Below, one piece after another: positions 11,600 to 23,141 of a stretch of DNA of 64,000 nt (within the stretch, counting starts at the first letter, position 1; every line of letters starts with the position of its first letter). A program made the translations under genes and the position numbers. Origin of the DNA: Coprinopsis marcescibilis (lineage: Eukaryota > Basidiomycota > Agaricomycetes > Agaricales > Psathyrellaceae); assembly GCA_004369085.1 (NCBI GenBank), contig ML210200.1, forward strand, positions 104,990 through 168,989. The letters run 5' to 3'. Below the pieces are notes generated by a model that was not told the DNA's origin, did not search any database, and saw only the letters and a list, made by a program, of their open reading frames with translations.

Positions 11600-12934
11600 T
11601 GTCGTGGTGACGCTCGGGTACTATCGGTCTTTTTTTCTTATTGTGGTGCCTTCAGTACCTACTCTAGCTGTATGCTTTTTCACATTCTGAACCTGTTGTA
11701 TAAGAACTCTAATCTCCACTGCTTGGGCTTTCGGATTGGGATCAATATTGGGGATAGGGTGGTGCACAGGAATCACGGGTTCCGGGCCATACATAACGAT
11801 TGTTCGGCCTGGTTCGGGCCCTCTCGCTTACCGCGGTTCTGGGAATCCTTTTCCAACTTTCAATTCATGCAATGGATGATGGTAATCTGGGGTAATCTCT
11901 TGCTCCTATCGTCACGATCGAAGACTTTGGCTGCCCCTTGCAAATATAAGAACCTTGTTTGGCCCTTTTCAAATAAACACTCGGTTCAGGGCGCACATGC
12001 TGCATATTGGACACCCCCAAGTGGACCGCACTTGACGTACATATGTCAAACTGAGATATTGATTATTGGTCGTCACTTGTACTTTGGCGCAAGGGAAATT
12101 TTCGGCGTTAGTTGTGGGAGGCTCCGTGCGCCTGTGTCCGCACTGGTTGACTTTTTATGTACAACAGTACGTGATTGTACGTCTGAGATGTCAGTGGAAT
12201 GGCAGAATGCAAGTCCAAAATTATCTCGACCCTTGCCTCATGTCCTGCCTCGAGGAGATATCAGGTGGGGATAAGAGTAAAAATAGGACAGCGCGGTGGA
12301 GACACTAAAACGTGTTGTGGACGCGATGAAAAGATTTAATTGAATCGGAACTTGAGTTGGTCGAAATAGGGTTGGAATGGAGCCGCTTGAAAGTCTGGGC
12401 GATATTAACCTCAAACCCTGCACACGATCGCGATGTGTAAACCGAGCCGGGAATGTGCTATGGAGGCCAACGGTGATATGTAGATTTTATCTAAGACGGT
12501 AAGTACCAAATATCAAATATGTACAGGCCGACAAGGGGCCAGGAATATATACGACATCAGCAACACAACAATGTCCTTCCTTGCAAAGAAAGACCCATAG
12601 TCCACAGCCACACCGCAGACAGCGACATTACAACCCTATGTACAACACGCGCGCCATACCACCCAATGAACTGGAAAATGAAATAAAAAGTACAAGAACG
12701 AATTTGAAGTATACCAATACGTGCCAATAAACACCCGCGAATGACACTGAACTCTATCAGGAACCAGACAACCCCCGCAACGAACCAGATAATGTGCAGA
12801 CAACCAACCCCATTGAAAAGGAGAGAAATAACCGATGAAAAGGAACTGTAAAGAGAGAGAGAGAGCCGGCATGTGAACGTAGTAACCTTGTATGAACGGA
12901 GATTATGAACACGAACGGCCCACGGGCGAGATGC
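11600..12934. other. intergenic
   Basis: About 1.3 kb between two convergent genes. A plus-strand frame of 200 codons (11672-12274) has no domain and no codon pattern like its neighbours, so I do not call it. A short GA dinucleotide run lies near 12853-12864. The stretch is long for converging 3' ends. Confidence 0.45.
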
Positions 12935-15685
12935 TCAGCCCGCCCAGTGGGTCAAGGATGAAGTACCTCTAGACGGATACTGATAGGACCGCATTACCGG
13001 GATGGGTCCAGGCTGCAGCTCCAAGTGACCATGGGGCTCCAGAAGAATGGGAGTGACAGCCGGAATCGAGGATAGACTCGAATGAACCGGCGAAGCAGAA
13101 GCCAGTGGGTAGGTATCCTCGGCGCGTTTCGGCTTCAGCGAAGTGTACTTGGCCTTATCTACGGACTGCGGCCCTGAAGAAGAGAACGCAGGCAAGGTTG
13201 AAGTGCCAGAAGGCGATAAAGCCGTCGAAGCTGAGATCGGTGAGCCTGGCTCAGTGGTAGAACCGCCCACTGCTCCTTGGATATAGCCATCCCGCGCAGA
13301 GGAAGCGCTCAGACTCTTGATCGACCCATTCGAAGACCCATGGGTGCCTGAGCTCTTTTCTGGAATAGTAGCTGAGGCATTCGGGAAGTACTCGTTGAAC
13401 AGGTTCGTCGTCGCCTCAACGTAGCTTTGGTCGAGCTCAAAGTACTCGTCATTCTCGGGCTTGTGGTAAGACTTCCGTGTCGGAGTTGACGATTTGGATT
13501 TGGATTTGGATTTGGACTTAGATGCAGCCGGTGCTGCGTTAGCCGTGGCTAGAGGAGCTGCCTTTGACTTTTTAGTTGTGGGTTTGATGGAAGGGGCGAT
13601 CGGAAGTTCGGGTACTGATGGGGGTGAAGGAACTTCTCGCGGCGAAGTGCTAGTCGCAATCGCGGATGAAGGAGGCGGGTGAGGCGGAGGAGGGTAAACG
13701 ACGCTAGGCACGGAGATGTGGCTGACAGCTGGAGGAGTCACGGCCGGATATGTGAGAGCACCCGACGCGGTGGGGCTGACGGCACCAGAGACCGAAAATC
13801 CTTTGTGATGATCTGCAGCGAAGGTTGGATGAATATTCAAGGGCGCTATTTCCCCAACAGGACTCGAGTCCCCGTAAGCATGGCCAACGTAACCTCCTTG
13901 TATCGGTATATCCTGATAGGTGGGACTGGGCAATGTATGCGATGGAGCAAAGTATGAGGTCTGAAGATCATGACCTGCACCTACGTCAATAGACGGATAG
14001 CCGTTGTGAAGCCAAGTGGGATCAGGCGCGGGTGTGCTGACGAGAGTCGTGGATGCCGAGTGAGCGCCGTAGTATTCATCCAGAGATGCCGGTGAGACAG
14101 GCGATGATAATGCCGATGTCATATACGGTGCGGTTGCCGGAGAGATGTCGGTGTACCCTGCGACCGAGGTGGGCGAACGTAATGGGTCAGAGTCCGGCGA
14201 TGACACGCGGGAACCGCGACCTGACCACCCCAAATTCCGCCGTGCTTTTACATCGGTTGGCCCTGCTTGGTTTCGGGCCATGCGGTCAATCCTCGAGAGA
14301 GATTGCACCCGCCCACTGGCTGGAGGTAGCTGTGGGGCATGGCCGTCAGAGAGCCCCATGGACAGCGAAATAGCGACCCTCTCATTTCGATTCTGCTCAT
14401 CATATCGCTCTTCGCTACAGAATGGTTGCTGTTGTGGCTTGGCCCCATACACCTTTTTCTTGGTGAGACCGTGCACTTGCTGCAACTGCGTAACCAGGGT
14501 CGGAGAAGGCTCCATCTCAGGAGGTGTCGGGGCGTATTGGGCATCGGTGTGGTGAGGGTCGGTATAACAAGTGTCGAGTGGGAAGGTGTTTCGCCGAGGA
14601 GGCATCATAATACGCGTTGGGCGTGGCGGCGGCTGTATAAAAGCAAGTAGGAAGACGAGGATAACTGTTAGTATACTTTGATTAATACGACTTCATTTAT
14701 CTTAACCCACATTAACTTGAACTTTTTAAAAGTGTGTTTCAAGTTAGTCGGACAGAGTGTTGTTGAAGCTGTCAAGAGACTCACCGTAGCTCTGGTAATG
14801 GTCTGACGCTGTAGCGGCCATGGAAAGACGCAATGACACCTCTGGGTCGATGGGAAAGGACGAAGCGAGGTCCTCGATGTTTCGTTGTAGGTGCAACTAT
14901 GCGGGAAATAATGAGATCAGAAGTATTGATGTAACGAGGCGACCGGCACTTACAGTATCATTGAAGAGCGTTGTCAGGGGCGTCATATCCTCTCTCGACC
15001 GAGTAAGGGTGTGACAATGAATGTTGTCCTGGGCGGCCTAAGCACGTCACAACCAGGAACAGCTAAAGGTACACGCACCTGAGCAAGTTTGTGTGCAAGA
15101 TATCCCCAATTCGATAATTCGGTTGCGCCATTCTTATTTGTGACAGCCAAACCTGTATCCACCGGACTCGAGGCTGCGACTATGATCAAGTGCAGAGAAC
15201 GTGCCTCGTGTCCGGATTTTGATTTCAAACCCGACAGAAACTAACAAGAATAGCGTTGATGGTGTTATCAAATGGATCTTTAGTTTGACAGACGAATAAC
15301 TTACATCGATGGCCGCGTTGACTTTGCAGGACGAGATCCGGTTTTCGACCAAATAGTTGAGGCAGACCTGGCGGATGGCATGATGTGGGTCGCGGTATTG
15401 GCGTGGTTCCGTCGTTGAACTCCCTTGCAGCGACTGGCTCTCGAGCACCCAAACGTTTATATCATTCTTATAACGTGTTTAGAACACTCAGTAGAGGGAA
15501 AATGTGACAAAAGGACTTACGGAAGCTGGCTCACTCGCCCCTTTCAACCTCGCCATCACCATGTCCAGGTAACGATCCCTGAGATCGTCCCATATAATCG
15601 ACATCGCCTGAGAGTTTTCCACCAGTAACAATACATCTACTGTCTGGTTCGCACTGGTGGTCTTGAAAAGGGTGCTCTCCGCCAT
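12935..15685 (-). CDS. MED25: Mediator subunit 25-like vWA protein
   Basis: Exons from the start: 15685-15521, 15466-15305, 15240-15079, 15037-14954, 14896-14785, then about 14664-12935; with this last acceptor the model is 804 residues. The N-terminal 200 residues follow the Med25 von Willebrand A fold: VDVLLLVENSQAM as first strand, CKVNAAIDFLSGLK as central helix, HLIIVAASSP as the next strand and LAQAAQDNIHCHTL further on. The rest is long, low-complexity Ser/Pro/Thr sequence with a KSKSKSKS tract and a basic spot. Med25 links transcription activators to RNA polymerase II through Mediator. The vWA assignment is by pattern and is fairly strong; the disordered tail gives no support. The join between exons 5 and 6 is uncertain: the acceptor nearest a good branch site would break the frame. 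Confidence 0.75.
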
Positions 15686-18600
15686 TGGGCTGTCGTCGCA
15701 CTTTTGATATCCCCACCCGAGTTCGTGACTCTCCCAGTCCAGCCACCCAAATGAGGACGCGAAAGCCAGAATCTGCGTCAAGGTGAGAGATGTGGAGACA
15801 CCTCTAGTTGCTGAGTGGCAAAAATGGACCCGTCGAAGTCAGAGAAGCGTGGTGGATTGAGCTGGGTATCAAAGGCTGGTGGGCCAAGTCGGACTTTCTA
15901 ATTTGACAGGCAGGGTTTCGATTAGCTATTATCGCCGCATAGTGAGCTGAGATTCCCCGTGGAACGGACAAGAAGATGCTCACAGTGTGGTTTGTAGCAC
16001 AGTTTGGCTTTCCGTCACGACCTAACGGAGTTCAAAGGGGAAATGGCATCCGGAGAAAATGCCAGAAATTGTCAGACTATCGAGCAATAGACCCAAAAGG
16101 CTGTAGTATCCCCGTGTCTTTTTTTTTTTTTGCAATGCAATTCAGTTCAAAGAAACCAATAAGGTGGAGATCCAGGTTCCCCGGGTGTGTATATGTGGCC
16201 TGGCAGGTGCTCCAGATACCTGGAAAGCGGGAAATGATTACTATCAAGCCGCTGGGCTGAGGACTTGCGGGGATGATAAAGAGTCAGGCTCGATAGAGTT
16301 TGACGATGGTGGTGGTCATAAGGCACAAATATAAGAATGCCTCATGAGGCTGAACGCGGTTTCGGCCTAACACGTGCTGTTCGCTGCTGTTCTTGTACCT
16401 TCCTATTTCACCATAACTACCCAAAATCGTGGAGAATCTTTAATTACTGAACCTTTTCCTGAACCTGTTCCGTGGTCTTCATCAACCGCGTGCTGTTGGC
16501 ACATTTGTTAAAGGTCCATTAATTTCCATCTATCGACCGACACCTCTTTAACGCCATTTTCGCCGGCTGTCTCCCGCTTCAAGGTAATCGATTGCAACTC
16601 CTGCAGCACGAGTACTGGGTGAGGAACTGCGTCCGATCGAGGACCATTGCAAAATCTGATCGATTCCCTGCAGACGCCAGGCGCTTTGAAACTTCCCGGA
16701 GATATCAAGTTACGGTGCGGAATCACCTTCTCCTGATGGACCGCAAGTCGGGTATTCCTCATTAACATCCTATCAAGGATTTTCTCTCATGTAGTCAACC
16801 TTGAAGAAAGCTCTAGATATTTCTCTACAAAGAACCGAGTACCATGGGCTCATGCCGAAGAGGTGAAATTCAACCGGCCGGCAACTGGAGAATCCCTGTG
16901 TCGAGCAGATCCTTTCTCGGTATCGCCTCCTAATCATTGAGTAGGCAGAGTGCTACTAGGTGCTACTGATGCTTCTGAGTCTTCCTAATGGGTGGATATG
17001 AACAGTCTGACGGAACGAGTGTCGGAAGTGACTCAAAGCGGTTAGATTGACCAGTTTGAGGATGGACTTGGTCGAGTTATCAATGATCCTTGGATCCCCC
17101 TGAGCTCCATCGATAGGACAACTTGGGACATTCACGGTAAGACACGGCTTTTACGTCCCATGACATGGACGCTTGTTATCGTCACACTCAATTATGTACT
17201 TACCCGCCACATCAAAGAGAGGCCTCGATGTGGATAGATGCTCCGGAGCGCTGCATCGGTCTCCTCGCGATTGCAGAATAATTTTCCATATTTCAGCCGA
17301 CCATATGATTAGTGACTGATGTCGTATTGACCGCTAGGGTGCGACCGCGCCGAACGGCAAGAAGGAATTCTAAGGACATATAAGTACGCTAACCCTCTGA
17401 ATTGGGAGGGTCACACCACTTCACACCCTCCGAGAAAATGACATTGCCCAGTGACCGACCGAAACGACAGTTGAGATCTGAATGCATGGATAACGCTCCC
17501 AAGAATGGCAACCATATTGCAGCGAAGTTGATCCATCCCGGAATGCCTCGAGGCAGACGTCCATTTTTGTATTCATTCCGTATCGCAGGATCACGAACAA
17601 CATCTATATGTAGTTCCACCTGCCCGAATGCACAGAACCGGGTTTCTAGTCAGTTAGAGCTGCGGAGGGTAGGCTTTAGTATAGTAATGGATCAGAACTG
17701 GCGTCGACAGAAACATAAAACACACACACACCGAAAGGGAGAGCATGGTATGTATACATTGGCCTTGACTTAACCTACACTTCCACAGAACTTGCGTGTC
17801 TCACAGCGTCAAACATTTCTTGAATAGAACATCACAAACCCCGGCCATGGTCAGCGGTTTTGAATTCATATCCCAGGACACCGTCCCCGCTATCGAATTC
17901 CGAGGACGTATACTTGATATGCTCGTCGCCAATTTCGATTTGTCCCATCGTCGGAGATTTCCAGTGACATGCTCATGTGCCCACTTTACCTATAGATATT
18001 TTCTCGCGTGCCGCCAGCTGCGTAGACTCACGCAGGTCTACGACGTCCCTGAGCTGAGGGTCCGCAGAGAAAGAAATCCTGAAATGCAAAGCTGGGTTCA
18101 CGAGCGGATGGGACCAATACAACCGTTTTTAGTTGTACTGAAACAAGACGAGAACCTCGTGTTGACGGAGTTCCCAATCCCTACTCAAGGCCCTCACCAG
18201 AGTACTATCCTGGCTTGGTCTCTTATCGCGAGGGAATGCGCCATGCACCGTTGACAGTTGGAAGAAGCCTTGTGTGAACTGCCGCTCATAGCGCCACCAG
18301 GGCTGCTCTGACTCTGACTCGAGATACTGGCATGTAAGTTGCATGCATAGGTTGTGGTTGTAGCTGAGAGTTTCGGTGTCCGGCCGCCGTCAAGTCCACT
18401 TCTAGCTTCTTCGATGTTGCCACAGAAAGAACAAGGGAGTCAGTGTTGACTTCATAGATGGTATTCATGGTATTCAGGGATCCTTAGAAGTTCTAAATCC
18501 CCGGGTACCAGAAGCCCGTTGGCCAAGTCCAAGCCTGAGCCTGGATATACTAGACACTAATTGACATACATTGTGCCAAATGCCACGGAGAAGTAGCGAA

Positions 18601-19730
18601 GCTAGAAGCAACAACGAGATAACCCGCCCCACTTCACGAAATACGGGCAAGTTCCGGGAAAAGAATTGTTGCAGCTCCACAGTCTCGATAGAAACCAAGA
18701 GCTTGAAGTAACCGCCAGCCTACACATTCAACGGGACGATCGCGGCGACGAAACGACAACGACTGCTGCTTTCCGGATTTCCGAGAGTCTGAGTCACAGT
18801 AGTAAAGCTTGAGATTGGAACACCCCAGCCATCGCTTCAGTATACCTCAACCTCTTGTAGCGTGGACGAAAGAAAGCACAATATACGGGGCTATTGATAA
18901 GTTACGTTGTCGGTTGGCTAAGTTAGAGTTGTTGGTCGCCGTTGTGACGCCGCTGTTGAGTCGAGGGAAGTTGTCTGTCACAAGGTTGCATAGAAATGAT
19001 CGCCGCTGCTCCGCTACGTCATGGCTGAGAAACCCTGCCGTCAAAATTGCGGTCAGGTGCGCATGCTGAGCTTCCGGTTGTGCTAGTGCTTGCTGGTTCA
19101 GGCCGAGTTGGATAGTCGGGTGGGTACAGTGCCGAGCTTCGGTACCGCACTAGAGGCGTTCTGATGAAGAAGTAGTAAGTTCAACGCCGCTTCAGTGGGA
19201 CTGTACCAGAATCGCCGAGAGCTACCTTCTCATGTGCACCGCCCGGTGTTCGTTCCATGTTCCGGAACCTTTCATCAGGCGCAGTAATTCCAGAAATCAG
19301 ACAACCCTAGACTCTAGTGCGAGGTTCGTCGGACTGTTGATTATTTAAACCTTTTGTTCTGAATAAACTGGTGTTTCACGGCTGGTCAAAACGAATCTGA
19401 AGCCAGACGGTAGCAGTAGAACGAGCAGCTAGGATCAATTATTAGCCGAAGTAAGTTGACGTTGACTTGACGTCGAAGCAGCGTACTAGGCCCATCGCAA
19501 GTATGGCCTAGTTTAAGGATGCAGGTAGCCACATATTTAGGAGAATCCCAATCTGAGAACCCGAAATTGGTAGCGCGTCGCGGTTAATGGCAAGATAAAG
19601 GGTAGCATGGGTTTAAACTCCGTGAAAAAACAGCAACGACTGAGAGACCAAAGAAATGGCATTATGGTATGCGGCCTTAAATAATTACATCCTAACGTTC
19701 AAAGGCTCGCAGGGTTACTTATGCATTATG

Positions 19731-19761
19731 CGATACTGGAGCCAGCCTGGCTCCAGTATCG
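19731..19761. repeat. 31-nt perfect hairpin palindrome
   Basis: Arms CGATACTGGAGCCAG and CTGGCTCCAGTATCG are exactly complementary over 15 bp with one central C. It lies in the gene-poor stretch upstream of the P450 gene. A second hairpin of the same design lies at 61274-61304. Confidence 0.95.
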
Positions 19762-19960
19762 AATATGACCTAGAGCCCCGTCAATAGCTTGGAGGAGATA
19801 CAATTCGCGCTAGAGATCATTATTGGTAGTCGCGACTGGCACATCGCCTCGGCAGAGCCCGCCGTCTCATGTCAGTGATGGGAATTTCTTTCACAGTTTA
19901 ACAGTTTAAACTACGACATCACTTGGATCAGCTTCATCAGCACTTCATCACGAACCAAGT

Positions 19961-19994
19961 GAACTGAACTGAACTGAACTGTGAAGCGCTTCAC
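19961..19994. repeat. GAACT x4 tandem followed by a 14-bp palindrome
   Basis: Four copies of GAACT (19961-19980) abut the perfect palindrome GTGAAGCGCTTCAC (19981-19994). No function assigned. Confidence 0.9.
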
Positions 19995-20707
19995 TTCGTA
20001 AGCACTAGAGCCAGGAACTGACACTAAGTCCGCCGAGGTGCCGGGTCAGATGCCGTGTAAGGCAGCCGCTTACAATACACATACGATTACCGTAGCAGGC
20101 ACATCCCTGTCTCTTCTCCTTAGCTTTTATCCTCGTTGTTCTTATCGTACGCCAATAGACGTCGTTTCAAGTATTGTGTTTGTCGTTCGGTTCGAGTGAA
20201 GACCTCGGTCTTACAGTAACTGAGATAGTTTGTTCTTCAGTTGATCCGGCCTTCGGCAACCATGTCCCTTCCAGGGCCGAATACTGAAAACGAAGTTCCT
20301 GTCATTATGGGGGCGTTGCAGTCTTTCCCTTCCCGATCAAAATGATACACCGTATCTTTGAGGCTTGAGCTGAAGTGTGCAATGATATTGGTATGCATTA
20401 TGATGCTCAGCCTTGACAGACCTGGGCCTCGAGCCAGTGCTACATATTGACGTGGACTTCTATCTGTCCCTCCAAAGTAACTGTGATCCACGATCTAAAG
20501 GTCCCCAAAACCTGTTAGCTCTCTCGAATTGGCGAGCGCCGGGATAGACGCAGCCGAAAACTGCTAAAAAAGAGTACATTTCAATATCATTATGCACAGT
20601 AGTACACTATGCTTGGTGATGTATATCCTGCATTGCATCTCCTCGGTCAATATGCAAATACTGTATGGGCAGCGCATATCATTCTTCATACGTACTGGGG
20701 GTAGTAC

Positions 20708-20714
20708 TATAAAT
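20708..20714 (+). promoter_or_regulatory. TATA box of the P450 gene
   Basis: TATAAAT lies 93 bp before the ATG at 20801. An in-frame ATG at 20726 is only 18 bp downstream, so the spacing favours the later start, which also puts the membrane anchor at the N-terminus. Confidence 0.5.
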
Positions 20715-20800
20715 GCGCTGATGAGATGGCGGAAGCCGTGGTCTCTCAGCAATCTATAAAGGACTTCCACAGTACCACAGATTGCGATAGCTCATCTAGA

Positions 20801-23057
20801 ATGATACTCCAAACGCTACTAATGTTCACATTCAGTTATCCAGTTCCAATTATATCCGTCTGGATTCTGTGGGAGTGGTACACATTCACTACCACCCGCA
20901 ATAAGGTGTGCGCTTGGTCTCTAGAGCAACTTGACCTCACCCAGCTGAAGACAACTTTGACCATTTAGCTAGCTGAAATTCCGACTATTGGTCCTGACAC
21001 ATTTGTTTGGTCTTACCTCTCAGCATGGAGGTTCGTGTTTGCAGCAAAGTCAATGATACAAGAAGGCGGTGAGAAGGTCAGTAGTATGGCTGATACCCGT
21101 ATATCTGACATCGTTTTTATCCATTAATATACTCATATGTCACTTCATCACATAGTATCCCAATGGCATATTCAAGGTCTACACGTTGGAAGCCCCTTCC
21201 CGCTGGCTCGTCGTTGTGAACGGGGAGAAATTTACCCAAGAACTCACGTCAGCCAAGGAGCATCACTTGTCAAAAATGGCGGCTCTACTTGATGTAGGTC
21301 AGGTCAGAACTGTGCTACGATATTCCCTGACCCATCCATAACGAAAGCTTGTATTGAGTTTATTACTAAACCATCCTCTTTAGCTCATCCAAGCGAAATG
21401 GACATTGGGCAAGGACGCACATAAACCTGCGTATCACATAGACGTCATACAGTGCTACATGACAAGACATTTGACTGTCATTTTGACGGGAATGGCGGAT
21501 GAAGTTCATCATAGTATCAAAGACACGATTTCCCTGTCAGATGGTATGTAACGGGTTCACCCTCCGTCGGTTGACGGTGGTCATTCATCGATACTAGTTA
21601 CTAAATTACCTCCCGTTTAGAATGGGTTGAGTATCCCTGCATGGATGTCATATCTAGAGTCATATGTCGCAGTATCAACCGCGCGTTCGTTGGACTACCA
21701 TCATGTCAGCTGGTACTATCAGTGCGGTGAAGCGATATCTGACCATCTTAATTTCCACTCAGGTAGAGACAAAGAGTACCTGGAGATACAGAGAAAGTTT
21801 GGAGTCACATTTATGGCATCCAGCTACTCTCTCAACCTGCTTCCCAAGTTTTTGAAAGGGTAGGCTGTGTACATTTGCTGACTCAGATGTAATGAGCTGA
21901 CCGGTATCTTGACGAATAGGATCGTTGCAAAGATGATAGTGCCTTACTCGAAGACGATTCAGAGGCTCGACAGCTTTTGCAACAGTCTGCTAACCCAACG
22001 CCGGCAGAATAGAAAGGAACCCGGGACGTATTGTGAAGGAGGAGAGGTAAGAACCTTGAGGGGTTTGATGATGGTTGAGAGTAAGCGCTCACGCGCGCTT
22101 AGCGAGACTTGGTTTCCGGGCTGTTGGATGTAGTTCCAGTCGAGGACCAAACTGCGCATGACCTAGGATACAGGCTAACAATTGTGAACTTTGCTTCTGT
22201 TCACACCACATCCATCGTGAGTCCAGATTTACTACTTTCTCTCCTTACTATTACGCCTCCTTAAAACTTCTAGGCAACGTCAAACATCATCCTAGAGTTG
22301 GCCGCTCGCCAAAGCTATATCAGTAACCTTCGCGAGGAGGTGGAGAGAGTAATTGCGACTTATGGATGGACCAAAGAGGCGATGGAGAACATGGTCATGT
22401 TAGAGAGCTTTATGATGGAAGTATCACGACACTTTGAGATTTCCGCGAGTATGACTTTCTATCACTCACACACCAGTGAGCTAACAATAACGGTTTCTGT
22501 TGAAGTCGGGATTCCTCGACAGGCTGTCAAGGATTTTACATTTTCCAATGGTATTACCATCCCTGTTGGGTGTAGCGTGGCCACTTCGACAGCCAATATA
22601 CACATGAGCTCGGTAGGTGGACCATGTTTTCACTTTCAACCCTTGGACTTTGAAAAGAATATGCTCAGTAACCTTGAAAACCCAGGACTTTTACCAAAAC
22701 CCAGATGAATTCGATGGGTACAGATACCTAAAGAGGAAAGAAGACGGGCACGGGCATTCTCTGAAACAACGAATGGTCGGTCTCGGAAAGAACTACCTGT
22801 TCTTCGGCTCTGGAAGGCACCCTTGGTATGTCACAGTCCCACGTCCCAATCGTCCGGAACATGAATGTCTATGATTTAGCCCAGGTCGCGTGTTTGCGAC
22901 CATCGAAATGAAGTGCATCCTGGCTGAGCTCCTTTTGAACTATGACTTCAAACTTCCTCCAGACGGCAATCCACCATCAGGGTGGTTCGGAACCTTGCGC
23001 TTCCCCAAAGCCAAATCAAAGGTGCTGTTCAGGAAGCGGCGCTCCGTCAAGGGATGA
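20801..23057 (+). CDS. cytochrome P450 monooxygenase
   Basis: Twelve exons (20801-20905, 20969-21076, 21156-21293, 21384-21543, 21621-21704, 21763-21859, 21920-22046, 22103-22216, 22274-22448, 22506-22612, 22686-22825, 22880-23057) give 510 residues, the normal P450 size. An N-terminal membrane anchor (MILQTLLMFTFSYPVPIIS) is followed by a proline region (EIPTIGP). The I helix reads NFASVHTTS, the K-helix ExxR is EVSR, and the heme loop FFGSGRHPCPG is split by an intron inside the Cys codon (22825/22880). The style (FVGLPSC-RDKEYL, NFASxHTTS in place of AGxxT) matches the Basidiomycete group often annotated as ent-kaurene-oxidase-like. Substrate unknown. It is convergent with the 5-oxoprolinase-like gene, 84 bp away. 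All key motifs are intact, so it is probably functional. Confidence 0.9.
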
Positions 23058-23141
23058 AGCACATGGAGCACTGCCGTACTCTGTCGACGTACTACAGCTT
23101 GTAATGGTGCAATAGTTCATACATATGGTACATACTATTAC

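Larger units (their letters stand above)
15686..20707. other. gene-poor stretch
   Basis: About 5 kb with no gene I can support. The longest frame, 17796-18254 (+, 152 codons), has no family resemblance. The stretch includes a poly-T run near 16119, a 31-nt hairpin at 19731-19761 and a GAACT tandem at 19961-19980. No transposase or reverse-transcriptase motif was seen. It could be decayed repeat DNA or hold non-coding transcripts. Confidence 0.45.

Noticed and set aside
11672..12274. 200-codon plus-strand open frame
   Set aside because: Starts inside the 3' region of PRP46, mixed composition, no family resemblance.
17796..18254. 152-codon plus-strand open frame
   Set aside because: No domain, signal peptide, splice extension or paralogue; consistent with chance in a gene-poor stretch.
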